From: Nostoc sp. PCC 7524
GTDB taxonomy: Bacteria; Cyanobacteriota; Cyanobacteriia; Cyanobacteriales; Nostocaceae
Length of the DNA stretch: 64,000 nucleotides
NCBI RefSeq assembly: GCF_000316645.1
Contig: NC_019677.1
Coordinates: forward strand, 1-64,000
Reading direction: 5' to 3'
Both the position numbers and the translations under genes were made by a program. The notes beneath the pieces are model-generated. The model searched no databases. It saw only the letters and a list, made by a program, of their open reading frames with translations, and was not told where the DNA came from. This document shows positions 50,174 through 58,969 of the stretch, piece by piece. Positions within the stretch are counted from its first letter, which is position 1, and the number at the start of each line of letters is the position of its first letter.

Positions 50174-51292
50174 TTATTTCTTACTCTTTGCCCTCCTAAT
50201 AAAACCAATAATCTCCTCAAGTGGCACACCCTCTTTCTGCATTGATTGAATTATTGCGATCGCACCCACAGGAATACTGCCAATACTTCTGCCCTTCCAC
50301 TCACCGTCTATCTTCTCTTCCCAATTGAAGCCCCATCTCCAATGAGTAGGATTATCAGGCTTTCTGTTACCAATTACACGGGGGTAGCTGGCAATTGTTC
50401 CATCCTTCAACTTCTTATTTTCAAGATATTTGTACAAGCATCCCTTGCGCTGTCTGCCTTTAGACTTCTGCACAGCTTCTGGCTGCGGCTGACTTTCCTC
50501 TAAGAAATTCACTGGTGTCCATCCACACACGCCACAACCATCTTCAAGTTTGAGTAGTGGTGATTCACAGCTAGGGCAATGTACATCTTGAATTTGCGGT
50601 GTACGCTGCAACTCAAGCTGGTGGGATTGTAAAACTTGTATTCTAAGATTTTCTTCCTCAATAATTGATTGAGAAGAAGCGATCGCAGTATCCCTCTCTT
50701 TTTTATGCTTGCAATTGGCTATTAAATCATCAATGCGCCATTGCTGTCGGGAAATCCTCTGTTGGCATAATTTAATCTGCTCCTCAATAGGCAAAATATC
50801 ACAGCGAATAAAGCACGGATCATTCTCATCTATCCCTAATGATGAGGGTACAGGATGCAAACCAGAAGCAGCACGCCAGAATTGCTCGGTATCTGGCTGT
50901 ATATCTGCAATGTCTACGGCAATGATAAATTTATTGCCCATCTTTACATCAATTTTCTTAGAGGAAATATTGGTAATAATTCCCCAGTTCCAATCTGAGT
51001 AATATTTTTCCTTGTGATGGGCGACTTTTACGCGTTGGCCTACTGAATAAGTCTCTTTATGCTCTAATTTCTTGTAATTCCAAGCCTGCATTTGCTTGGG
51101 GGTGTATTCAGCAGATAAACCGTTTTCCCAGGTGATAGTGATTTTCTTGTTGTGTACACTCGTGACTTCACCCAAATGACCACCAGGGGCAATAATGCGT
51201 TCGCCTACTTGAAACGAGCCAATTTCATAGTTGCCACCAGAACTTTTAACTTTAGAAGAGACTTTAGCTGAATCAACAAGCGTCTTAGTCAT
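50174..51292 (-). CDS. Plasmid-replication-linked protein of unknown function
   Basis: A 372-residue protein six bases after the dnaB stop. The N-terminal half carries two repeated beta-rich units (FQVGERIIAPGGHLGEVTSV and YSVGQRVKVAHHKEKYYSDW), which look like KOW/Tudor-type barrels. A zinc ribbon follows (CPSCESPL...CGVCGW, about 240-265). Three dispersed motifs lie within the gene. An accessory factor for replication is plausible by position only. Confidence 0.55.
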   Translation of the reverse strand: MTKTLVDSAKVSSKVKSSGGNYEIGSFQVGERIIAPGGHLGEVTSVHNKKITITWENGLSAEYTPKQMQAWNYKKLEHKETYSVGQRVKVAHHKEKYYSDWNWGIITNISSKKIDVKMGNKFIIAVDIADIQPDTEQFWRAASGLHPVPSSLGIDENDPCFIRCDILPIEEQIKLCQQRISRQQWRIDDLIANCKHKKERDTAIASSQSIIEEENLRIQVLQSHQLELQRTPQIQDVHCPSCESPLLKLEDGCGVCGWTPVNFLEESQPQPEAVQKSKGRQRKGCLYKYLENKKLKDGTIASYPRVIGNRKPDNPTHWRWGFNWEEKIDGEWKGRSIGSIPVGAIAIIQSMQKEGVPLEEIIGFIRRAKSKK

Positions 51293-51298
51293 GGCTCA

Positions 51299-52672
51299 TC
51301 ACCTAAGATTTTTAATAATTCCGTAGGTCTTATCAAAGAAAACGGCGGCTGTACCTGTCTCACCATGCCGTGCCTTAGCCACAATTAGTTCTAAAATTCC
51401 TTGGTCTGTAGTATCTGGGTTATAGTATTCGTCGCGGTAGGCCAAGATAATATTGTCTGCTACCATTTCTAGGATTCCCGACTGGCTCAGGTCGCTCATC
51501 ATCGGACGTTTATTCTGCCTACTTTCTACTCCCCTGGATATTTGTGATAGTGCTAGTACAGGTACATCCAAATCCCCAGCCATTTTGTAAAGTCCTCTGG
51601 CCACATCACCTAGTTCATAACTGCGATTACCACCAGAGTCCTCTGCCATCATTTGCAGATAATCAACCACAACCAAACCTAACTTTCCTTGTTTGGCTTT
51701 AATTTGACGACATTCACTAGCAATTCCAGAAACAGTGATGCCTCTGGAGTCATTCATGTATAGAGGCAGTTCTGAGGCAATGTTAACAATTTTGGCAATG
51801 GTGGCGAATTCCCAGTCTGCTAGGGGTTTATTACCTGAACGATGTCTGCGGATGCGATCGCTTCTTAGTGGCGTTACACCTAAATGTTTGTAGGCATCAG
51901 TGACACTAATTAAACTCCATAACCTGTACTCTAACTGCTTTTTAGTCATCTCCAAGGAGAAAATAGCCACTGGTAAATTGTGGAGAAGAATCATTTGGAG
52001 TGCCAAAAATAAAGCAATCTGGCTTTTACCCATTGATGGCCTGCCGCCAACTATGGTGAGTGTGCCATTTTCAAATCCCAGCAATAAATCATCAAGCTCA
52101 TGCAGTCCTGTAGGGTATATGGGGTTATTTGTATCTAATTGCTCGTAGGCAGCAATATTAATTGTGCTGTTATGTTCGGTGTTGGAATTAATGGTTTGAT
52201 GAGCAACCTGAAACACCTTCTGCTCTGATTGATCCATGATTTTGGGTAACTCAGTTTCCGTCTCATAACCTAGATGCACAATTTCATTGCCGGCTTTAAT
52301 CAACTGCCGTCGCAGATATTTATCCATTACTAACCCTGCCAAGGCATCGATGTTAACAGCTGACACAGTGCGGTCTACCAAAGCTGCTAACTTATTTCTG
52401 CCGCCGATACGGACAAGTAAATCGTGGTCAGCAAGCCAGTTGGTAATCGCTAGCAAGTCTGTGGGTTTACCCTGACTGTGGAGTAGCACAGCTGCTTGAT
52501 AAATATCTTTGTGGGCGCTGATGTAAAAAGCTTCTGGAATTAAGCGATCGCTGACTCTAGTGATCGCTTCTGGGTCTAGCATGATTCCACCCAAGATAGC
52601 CTCTTCCGCCTCAATGTTTTGAGGTGGCAGGCGGTCATGACTTAACCGTTGAAAACTTAGTTCTTCAGTCAT
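51299..52672 (-). CDS. dnaB: Replicative DNA helicase, DnaB-like
   Basis: A 457-residue helicase from MTEELSFQRLS (a start 15 bases upstream is open). It has the DnaB N-terminal domain (PPQNIEAEEAILGGIMLD) and RecA-type core with Walker A GGRPSMGKSQ and Walker B VVVDYLQMM. It forms a hexameric ring that unwinds DNA at forks. It overlaps the upstream winged-helix gene by ATGA, so the two are translated together. This is a plasmid copy, linked to likely iterons. Confidence 0.88.
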   Translation of the reverse strand: MTEELSFQRLSHDRLPPQNIEAEEAILGGIMLDPEAITRVSDRLIPEAFYISAHKDIYQAAVLLHSQGKPTDLLAITNWLADHDLLVRIGGRNKLAALVDRTVSAVNIDALAGLVMDKYLRRQLIKAGNEIVHLGYETETELPKIMDQSEQKVFQVAHQTINSNTEHNSTINIAAYEQLDTNNPIYPTGLHELDDLLLGFENGTLTIVGGRPSMGKSQIALFLALQMILLHNLPVAIFSLEMTKKQLEYRLWSLISVTDAYKHLGVTPLRSDRIRRHRSGNKPLADWEFATIAKIVNIASELPLYMNDSRGITVSGIASECRQIKAKQGKLGLVVVDYLQMMAEDSGGNRSYELGDVARGLYKMAGDLDVPVLALSQISRGVESRQNKRPMMSDLSQSGILEMVADNIILAYRDEYYNPDTTDQGILELIVAKARHGETGTAAVFFDKTYGIIKNLR

Positions 52673-53493
52673 ACTGTGTTCCCACACATTCGCATAGCTT
52701 GCCGACGTTGTTCTTCAAGTTCCTCGTGAAACTTTTGCATCATTTCCCTACCCCGACCGCTTCTATATTCTGGCTCTTGCGCTTTTTGGGTAGCCGCTAC
52801 AAATTTTTCGTAATAAACCTCCCAACGGTTTTTCCCAGCCTTATTGGTGTGTGCTAACCAAGCCTCAATATCGTTTACTGGCTTGCTCAAATTCTTGGTT
52901 TTTTCCTCACAAAATTCCAAAAAATTCGCTCGCTCTTCTTCTGAGAGAGTATTTATAAATTCTGAATAAGTCTTATTAATCTTAGAGTCCTGCGGTTCTT
53001 GCTCAGTAGGCACTTCAGGCTCTTGGTGGGAAATTCTGTTCTCGGTCGGGAAATTCTGTTCCCGGTCGGGAAATTCTGTTCCCAAGTGGGAATTCTTTTT
53101 CTCAAGTGGGAAATTCTGTTCCTGGGTGGGAAATTCTGTTCCCACTTGTGTGACAGTTGGCGTAGTGTCACAGTCAAAAATTGGCTCAGAGGTTTCCTCC
53201 GCTCCCAACTTTTCAAGACACAAACACCCACCAGCAGAAACTTTTACCGAGTAATCAATGTCTTCTAAATTGATGTAGCCTTTTTCCTCTAACACTGCGA
53301 TCGCTGCATTAACAGCACGTTTAGTAATTCCCAAATCCTCAGCAATCTTGGAGGCTCTAATTTTCATGCCATTGCCATAAGGATCAAGCGATCGCACATA
53401 GTAAAGAATACTGATTTGGGATTTGGTAAGGCTTTTACAAATTTTTACCCATTCAGAGTTTTGTAGTGGGTAGAATTTACCGTCTATCTTCAC
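52669..53493 (-). CDS. Winged-helix replication protein with internal iterons
   Basis: A 274-residue protein. The N-terminal winged helix (KSQISILYYVRSLDPYG, KIAEDLGITKRAVNAAIAVLEEKG, about 24-75) binds DNA. The middle holds a low-complexity stretch in which EQNFP, TEFP and RISH motifs recur with a 20-residue period. The underlying DNA is six repeats of 20 bp (53026-53146), read in all three frames. The C-terminal half is helical. It is translationally coupled to dnaB and is probably the plasmid's initiator or helicase loader. Confidence 0.7.
   Translation of the reverse strand: MKIDGKFYPLQNSEWVKICKSLTKSQISILYYVRSLDPYGNGMKIRASKIAEDLGITKRAVNAAIAVLEEKGYINLEDIDYSVKVSAGGCLCLEKLGAEETSEPIFDCDTTPTVTQVGTEFPTQEQNFPLEKKNSHLGTEFPDREQNFPTENRISHQEPEVPTEQEPQDSKINKTYSEFINTLSEEERANFLEFCEEKTKNLSKPVNDIEAWLAHTNKAGKNRWEVYYEKFVAATQKAQEPEYRSGRGREMMQKFHEELEEQRRQAMRMCGNTV
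53026..53146. repeat. Six 20-bp iterons, candidate origin
   Basis: GGGAAATTCTGTTCCC starts at 53028, 53048, 53068, 53108 and 53128, with a diverged copy at 53088. Period is exactly 20 bp, and each unit contains the inverted arms GGGAA/TTCCC. Twenty is not a multiple of three, so the repeat is conserved as DNA. Confidence 0.7.
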
Positions 53494-53660
53494 ATCTGCC
53501 CCCTTACCAGAGTTACAAATGTGACATAATCAGCCGCTAAAAATCCGTCTTTCAGCGTTTGTGGAAGATGCTCAATTGTCATAACATTTGAATAGGTTTA
53601 TCAAGATGCCCTAGTAAGTTTGCTTGCTGGGGCAATTTTGTCTGGATATAATCAAATCAA

Positions 53661-53689
53661 CTATTAGATTAATTTGATTAACCTAATAG
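53661..53689. promoter_or_regulatory. AT-rich palindrome between divergent genes
   Basis: CTATTAG...CTAATAG arms with inner complementarity (ATTAAT/ATTAAC), in an AT-rich 250-bp gap between the replication operon and the XRE-regulator gene. It could be an operator and DNA-unwinding region. Confidence 0.5.
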
Positions 53690-53744
53690 CTTAATATAAT
53701 ATATAATAATACTCACAGCTTAATTGTAGGTCAACAAAAAACTT

Positions 53745-54128
53745 ATGGCTCAGATTTACCAGCTATTCAAAAAGGCAATGGATCGTTATGGAGTCCAGGG
53801 TAAAGAGCTTGCAGCTATGGTTGGCATTAGTCCTAATCACTTATCTGATTTTCGCAACGGGAAAAAGTGGGTTAGCCAGGAAACCTTGACAAGCTTACTA
53901 GAAGGCATGGAGCAACTTAGCCCTGGTTCAAAACGCTACTTTTGTGAGTTGCTTGCTGGGGAACAGCTAGGTGAAAAAGAAGACGCTGCTAAAAGCTTGG
54001 TGAAAATGATTGAAGCTGCTAACGATGATGAAATGGAAGCGGCGATGATTGCCATTGGTCGCAAGTGGAAGCAATTGCGCCTTGGACGCATCCACAACGA
54101 GGATGTTGATCAAGCGATCGCAGTATAG
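53745..54128 (+). CDS. XRE-family helix-turn-helix regulator
   Basis: A 127-residue protein. The helix-turn-helix (GKELAAMVGISPNHLSDFRNGKKWVSQETLTSLLE, about 19-53) is a standard Cro/cI type. The C-terminal half is helical. Divergent from the dnaB operon, with the AT-rich palindrome between them, it likely represses one or both. Its last 28 bases are repeated at 54183-54210. Confidence 0.8.
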   Translation: MAQIYQLFKKAMDRYGVQGKELAAMVGISPNHLSDFRNGKKWVSQETLTSLLEGMEQLSPGSKRYFCELLAGEQLGEKEDAAKSLVKMIEAANDDEMEAAMIAIGRKWKQLRLGRIHNEDVDQAIAV

Positions 54129-54182
54129 ATTTTAGCTATGCTGAACATTGAGAAAAATCAGTGTTTGCCCTAGCTTCATACT

Positions 54183-54210
54183 GAGGATGTTGATAAAGCC
54201 ATCGCAGTAT
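54183..54210. repeat. Duplicated 3' end of the XRE gene
   Basis: GAGGATGTTGATAAAGCC... matches 54099-54126 with two mismatches over 28 bp. It may be a recombination footprint. Confidence 0.6.
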
Positions 54211-54211
54211 C

Positions 54212-54226
54212 ATGTTATTAACATGA
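54212..54226. promoter_or_regulatory. Palindrome before the 54246 gene
   Basis: CATGTTATTAACATG, followed by a related CATTAACATCAT, 20 bp before the start codon. It is a possible operator. Confidence 0.4.
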
Positions 54227-54245
54227 CATTAACATCATACTTAGT

Positions 54246-54536
54246 ATGACAGAGATATTTTGTATTTGCTTAGACGATGTTCGCCGCGTGTTGAGTATGT
54301 TGCCGGTTCCAGAGAAAGAAGTTTTGCTAGCAGAGCAATTACAGGCACTGCCGGCGGAGTCTAGGGCAAAGGTTCTCGGTCTTGCAGGCTCAGGATTAAC
54401 TGTGGTAGCAGGTTCACTTATCTGTCTTAATTCTGGTGTTGCCATCATTCAAAATACTTCAGAATTTGACCCGGAAACAGTTTTTCAAGCTTTAGCCGAT
54501 TTTATGAAATCGGAAAAAAATCAACATTCAAAATAA
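54246..54536 (+). CDS. Hypothetical protein with one hydrophobic segment
   Basis: A 96-residue protein with a moderately hydrophobic middle (VLGLAGSGLTVVAGSLICL, about 43-61), possibly membrane-associated. Unrecognised. Confidence 0.45.
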   Translation: MTEIFCICLDDVRRVLSMLPVPEKEVLLAEQLQALPAESRAKVLGLAGSGLTVVAGSLICLNSGVAIIQNTSEFDPETVFQALADFMKSEKNQHSK

Positions 54537-54691
54537 AGCTGTTAACAGGTTTTAGTTCTGGGAGAAGTGGGGCGATGGGCTATGCCCCGCTTTGGCGATC
54601 GCTCCCCAAACATCTCATCTACTTATTTTGAATGGTGCGATCGCCTGACCTCAAGTTCTTTTGGAATGGTGCGTAGGGAGTGAGTGATGCG

Positions 54692-54886
54692 TTACTCACC
54701 ACTGATTAGGTTAGCCTTGATGTACACTCGATACAGCTTAGATTCTCCCCTATTAGCATAAGGTTTACTCTCTTCTACAATCTCGATAATTTTGTCATCA
54801 TCCTGCAATTTATGAAGTAGCCACAGCCAAACTTGCAAATCTGTCTGGGTGGCCATAATGCGAATTTCAGCATAGTGATTAGTCAT
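54692..54886 (-). CDS. Hypothetical protein
   Basis: A 64-residue protein (NHYAEIRIMATQTDLQVWLWLLHKL, then VYIKANL at the end), likely a small alpha/beta fold. The dispersed motif CTTAGAGGAAA precedes its start. Unrecognised. Confidence 0.45.
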   Translation of the reverse strand: MTNHYAEIRIMATQTDLQVWLWLLHKLQDDDKIIEIVEESKPYANRGESKLYRVYIKANLISGE

Positions 54887-54951
54887 ACCATAGTTTTTCT
54901 TAGAGGAAAAATGCCTTTAAATAGGTTATGCCTTTAAATAGGTTATGCCTT

Positions 54952-55368
54952 CTATTTATTTTTTGGCATAACTTTAGCAAGTAGCAATTCTATCTGATTT
55001 AGACACTCTTCAATAGACTCTAATTGCTTGCGGTTTTCCCATTCTTCATAGGCTGCTTCGGTTTCTGGGTCTGCTCCTAATCCCGTGGTACTACCGACTC
55101 GTCCGATGTGTTGGTGACAAGTGAACTCAGGGTCTTTGCCCTTTTTTGGCGGATGTCCTTTTGGTTTAGGATTTCGCTTAAAAATTGGGTTATCAGCTTG
55201 CCACTTGGCGTATCGGTAAATTTCTCTATTTCCACTGCGGTAATACCTGACTACTTCATACTCATGTATCCACGTTCCTGGCGGTGCTAGCGGCTTCTTT
55301 AATAGTTGTTGCCTAAGTTGGGCTAGAAGCTGGATGTTTTCAATGATTTGGCTGATGCGCTCTTCCAT
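54952..55368 (-). CDS. Hypothetical helical plasmid protein
   Basis: A 138-residue protein with terminal helices (RISQIIENIQLLAQLRQQLLKK and LESIEECLNQIELLLAKV) flanking a basic middle (WIHEYEVVRYYRSGNREIYRYAKWQ, KPKGHPPKKGKDPEFTCHQH). The core resembles nucleic-acid-binding basic domains seen in plasmid proteins. No family is assigned. Confidence 0.5.
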   Translation of the reverse strand: MEERISQIIENIQLLAQLRQQLLKKPLAPPGTWIHEYEVVRYYRSGNREIYRYAKWQADNPIFKRNPKPKGHPPKKGKDPEFTCHQHIGRVGSTTGLGADPETEAAYEEWENRKQLESIEECLNQIELLLAKVMPKNK

Positions 55369-55461
55369 AAGCCATTTTTAAAGGTTATGCTATAACTTTA
55401 TAATACGGCATAACCTATGTAACCGCATTTTTGAGCAAAGTAACAGCGTCCTTGGTAATTC

Positions 55462-57765
55462 TTAGAGGATCGCGAGTAATTCTTTAGCCAAATCTTTAGG
55501 TGAATTAATCCCTTTTAAAGTTTTGCGTTTGCCTTTCAATACAAGCTCAATTCGCTGTTGTTTTTGAATTAACAGGTCATCAATTGCTTGGTCAACATGG
55601 CCTAACTGTAACCATGTTGCAAACACAGCATTTTGTTGACCAAGGCGATGACATCTATCCTCGGCTTGCTCACAATCACCAGGAGTCCAAGCGCGATCTA
55701 CCAAAATTACGTTACTAGCAGCTGTTAGAGTTATACCAACACCACCAGCTTTAATAGTACCAACGAAAACTTTTTTATCACCCAATTGAAACTGATCAAT
55801 TAATAACTGCCTTTCAATTGGTTTAGTTTCACCAGTGAGTAATAGTCCATCAAGTTCAGTTGCGATCGCCTTCGCGCTTTCTACAAACTCAGTGAAGATT
55901 ACCACTTGTTCACCTTGTTCTAACAGTTCCCCCGCAGTTGCGATTGCTGCCTCAACCTTAAACTCACTGCCTACTTTCCGCAGAATATTAAGGGTTGCCA
56001 ATGCCTCAGCTTCAGGGTCAGCCGGATTGTAAGCCAATACCCAACTTAACCACAGTTTAAAAGATGAACATTTAAACAGTATTGGTAGGTTGTATTTGAA
56101 TTTCTTACACTGCGATCGCCGGCGGTAATCATCTACTAATAATCTGACTGTATCTTGATATTCATCTAACTGTTTAGTTTCAAGTTCAACCTTTTCAAAT
56201 AAACGTGTTTTATCTGGTAGTTCTTTTAGGCACTGTTGTTTAGTGCGTCGTAATATGACATCCTCTGTTTTCTGTGACAATTCATCAAGATGTGATGCGC
56301 CTGTATTGTCCCAAACTGTTTTTCTGCCAATATCCTTGTGATAAGCATTACAATAACGACGCTCATAATCATATTTATCATTTGCTAAAGGATGATTAAC
56401 CGCGCATAGTAATGGATAAAGGTTAACTGGTCTACCATTTTTAATTGGTGTCCCAGTCAGTAACCATGCTGTTAAACAATTCTCATGATGTGCTAATTCC
56501 AACATCTTTTTTGTTCTGGCACTGGCAATATTCTGAGCATAATGGGCTTCATCACAAATCAGCACATATTTTTTAGTTTCAAGTGGCTTTGGTAACTTTG
56601 CCCAGCTAAAGCACTCAATCTTGACTTCAGCACGGGATGCCTCGCGTACCCAATTATCCATCACAGATACAGGAGCAATCACAAACACCGGACAATCGTG
56701 TGTACGCTGCATTGCTCTTGCTGCAACTAAAGCTGTAAGCGACTTTCCTAATCCCATGTGATCTGAGAGAATCCCCCCGGTGTAAATCCCACCGCGACGG
56801 TGAGCAAGTAGCCACTCTACACCTTTTTTTTGGTAATCACGCAGATACCAGCCATTAGCCAAAGGTGCATTCAAATCAGCAGCTTCTACGAATTTGACAA
56901 TTTCATCAGCCATAGCTAAAGCCTCAGCTTCCTTGGCTGCTTTCTCTTCCTCAAGTTGCATTTGAGCTAGAGCGATCGCGCCCTTAAACTGTGCTGATAT
57001 ATGAAATTCATCTGTAATCAGTTTTTCTTTGACTTCTAAACTTTTGTTAATAGGAAAACGCCAGGATTTATCACTACCCTCAAACCTATAACCTTCAATG
57101 GTCTTACAATCTCGCTGAAATTTACCAGATGAATCATAAGGAGCGTACACAGCAATTAAATCGCCCTTTACCTCTACTCGCTTCTCTGGAATATACTGCT
57201 GACCGTTATCATTAATAGCTCCTACTTTGGGAGAATCTTCAGGGTATTGATGCTCTATTAAATCCCACTGTGGTAACTGCAAATTTCCCCTATTTAGCTG
57301 CTTTTCGTATTTATGCAGTATTTTTAAGGCAGCTTTGGCGTGGGCTTTGATAATAGGCTTTTTATCTCTAATTCTGCTAGCTAGCCAATGCCCAAAGCCA
57401 GCATCAGCACCATTAAAGCCTGCTCCATCCTGAGAGTAAGCATAATCGCACCTATCAGCTAAATAAATGATGCAATCTTCTAGAGAGCGATCGCATCTTT
57501 GCTCTTTCTTCTCCTCAATGATGAGGGGAAGTTCTAGCTGGAGCTTGATTAAATCCTCTAATTCTAAATTTTTAATTGAATCACGTATAAGTTCTAAGCT
57601 ACTTGCAGAGATGATCTGAGGTGATAAACCATTATCTAGCGATCGCGCGTATCGCTCAATTTCCTCTAAGAATATTTCGGGAACTCGTACAGCTTTGGTA
57701 GGTAAATGTTGCCAAGCTGCTTTTTGCTTGGTTAGATGCTCAGTTTTCGGATGATAGTTTGGCAT
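55462..57765 (-). CDS. SNF2-family DNA-dependent helicase
   Basis: A 767-residue protein. Walker A is MGLGKSLTAL (about 337-346), with DEAH in ICDEAHYAQN (about 400), LTGTPIKNG, and the C-terminal motif block GGVGITLTAASNVILVDRAWTPGDCEQAEDRCHRLGQ (about 683-720). The order fits SNF2/SWI2 ATPases that translocate on duplex DNA. The N-terminal 230 residues are an unassigned extension. Phage and plasmid versions remodel or repair DNA. Confidence 0.85.
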   Translation of the reverse strand: MPNYHPKTEHLTKQKAAWQHLPTKAVRVPEIFLEEIERYARSLDNGLSPQIISASSLELIRDSIKNLELEDLIKLQLELPLIIEEKKEQRCDRSLEDCIIYLADRCDYAYSQDGAGFNGADAGFGHWLASRIRDKKPIIKAHAKAALKILHKYEKQLNRGNLQLPQWDLIEHQYPEDSPKVGAINDNGQQYIPEKRVEVKGDLIAVYAPYDSSGKFQRDCKTIEGYRFEGSDKSWRFPINKSLEVKEKLITDEFHISAQFKGAIALAQMQLEEEKAAKEAEALAMADEIVKFVEAADLNAPLANGWYLRDYQKKGVEWLLAHRRGGIYTGGILSDHMGLGKSLTALVAARAMQRTHDCPVFVIAPVSVMDNWVREASRAEVKIECFSWAKLPKPLETKKYVLICDEAHYAQNIASARTKKMLELAHHENCLTAWLLTGTPIKNGRPVNLYPLLCAVNHPLANDKYDYERRYCNAYHKDIGRKTVWDNTGASHLDELSQKTEDVILRRTKQQCLKELPDKTRLFEKVELETKQLDEYQDTVRLLVDDYRRRSQCKKFKYNLPILFKCSSFKLWLSWVLAYNPADPEAEALATLNILRKVGSEFKVEAAIATAGELLEQGEQVVIFTEFVESAKAIATELDGLLLTGETKPIERQLLIDQFQLGDKKVFVGTIKAGGVGITLTAASNVILVDRAWTPGDCEQAEDRCHRLGQQNAVFATWLQLGHVDQAIDDLLIQKQQRIELVLKGKRKTLKGINSPKDLAKELLAIL

Positions 57766-58141
57766 AGTTCTTTGGCCGGATACTATTACTAAATAATATC
57801 TTGAATGCAGTGTACACTCGATAAAGAATGATTAAAAGCTAAATTTTAGATCATAAAGCTACGCTTTTAAAGAAGTTGTTGCTAACGCAGTCCGTTTCTT
57901 GACTCCCTTACGGTCGATGTCCCCCCCCGCCCCAAGGGGTGCGCTCAGTCGCCGCAGGGCTACCCCGGCTTTTTTAGTATGGCTACGTGCGTCAAGGGCG
58001 AGAGCAAGTGGCGGAATATCGTTACTTCGTTTTTATATCTGGGGACACCCCAGACCCCACCGCCACCCTTGACCCACTCCGCTTTTTAAAAGATAGCCGG
58101 GGTTGTTCCTGGTCAGTCCTTTCGCTTGTGAGGTTCGGTCT
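57766..58141. other. GC-rich island start with a 140-bp nested inverted repeat
   Basis: 57963-58102 folds about a central CTGGGGACACCCCAG (58039-58053). Outer arms are CCCCGGCT/AGCCGGGG, with GTCAAGGG/CCCTTGAC and GTGGCGG/CCGCCAC between. A C-run precedes it near 57920. Candidate non-coding RNA or nicking site. Confidence 0.55.
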
Positions 58142-58441
58142 ATGCGTTCAGTTCCATTTGAGTTTGTTTCTGCTTTGTCCTGTGAGTTTGAGGCGGTTGA
58201 TTGTTTCTGGCGGGAGTCTGACAGTTCTTTCACTGGGTTCGTGGCGGAGGTGTGGTTTGAGTCGTTGCCGCGTGAGTTTGCTGTTCGGTGGGCTGAGGTG
58301 GTGGGATACGCGGTGAAGGTGCGTTGTGTTTCTGTGGGTCCTGCTCGTTTTGCTGTGCGTGTTCCGGTCGTTGTGCCAGTTGGTCAGGTCAGGTTGGGTT
58401 GGCCTAGTCGTGGTTCTAGGGTTCAGTTAGTTTACAGCTAG
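58142..58441 (+). CDS. Hypothetical protein in a GC-rich island
   Basis: A 99-residue protein from MRSVPFEFVSALS, rich in Val, Phe, Arg and Ser (FVAEVWFESLPREFAVRWAEVVGYAVKV). Codon use favours G/T-ending codons, unlike neighbours. A good terminator follows. The odd composition argues either for transfer or for strong local bias. Unrecognised. Confidence 0.5.
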   Translation: MRSVPFEFVSALSCEFEAVDCFWRESDSSFTGFVAEVWFESLPREFAVRWAEVVGYAVKVRCVSVGPARFAVRVPVVVPVGQVRLGWPSRGSRVQLVYS

Positions 58442-58448
58442 TTCGTTG

Positions 58449-58474
58449 GGGGGCTTTTGCTCCCTTTTTTTGGG
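58449..58474 (+). terminator. Rho-independent terminator
   Basis: GGGGGC-TTTT-GCTCCC hairpin followed by seven Ts, 8 bp after the preceding stop. Confidence 0.75.
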
Positions 58475-58969
58475 GTAAGTGCGATCGCTGTCGTAAGTTT
58501 CCCCTAGAACCAAAACCTATTCCCTCCCTTTGAGTGCGATCGCTGTTTTCATGGAAGTGAGAACGCTAAGAAAAGCTGTTGCTGCGCTTTTAATCTTTGA
58601 ATATATAAGGTTGCTTCGCAGTTGTTGTGCTTTTTGTCTGCTGCCATCAATTAACTCATAAAAACAAAGACCTGGAAGCAGCAGCCAAAAAGCGGTGCAA
58701 AAAAAGCAGCGATTTCTGATTTTATCACCTCCACTTCGTTCCGGTGATGGACAGAAATCTTGGGCTGCTTTTTTTGCGGGAGGAAGAAATGCAGAGAAAG
58801 AGAAAGGAGAGGTAAAGGTATCGGCGGCTGTTGTTTCTGTCGGTGTGCCACTGGTGGCCAAGTGGGTGCAGTCCACTCGCCCCGGCTGCGCCGGGGCAAG
58901 ACAGGCGTAAAATTCTAACATTATAGCGTGTCTACGTGCTATAATGATGATTATTGCTAGGTTTTCACC
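58475..58969. other. Intergenic with a large inverted repeat
   Basis: GCAAAAAAAGCAGC...GATTTCTG (58697-58720) is mirrored by CAGAAATC...GCTGCTTTTTTTGC (58758-58784), an imperfect hairpin of about 90 nt with a loop containing GTTCCGGTGATGG. No protein is supported on either strand. Confidence 0.5.
58920..58945. promoter_or_regulatory. Regulon operator, site 1
   Basis: ATTATAGC and GCTATAAT arms around a 10-bp centre; TATAAT in the right arm is a probable -10 for the SLOG gene. Confidence 0.7.

Noticed and set aside
57987..58316. Alternative frame overlapping the 58142 gene
   Set aside because: It crosses the nested inverted repeat and has less coherent residue use than the 58142 frame.
58517..58921. 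Long minus-strand frame over the 58.7-kb inverted repeat
   Set aside because: Composition follows the hairpin and HIP1 sites, no ribosome site, no recognisable domain.
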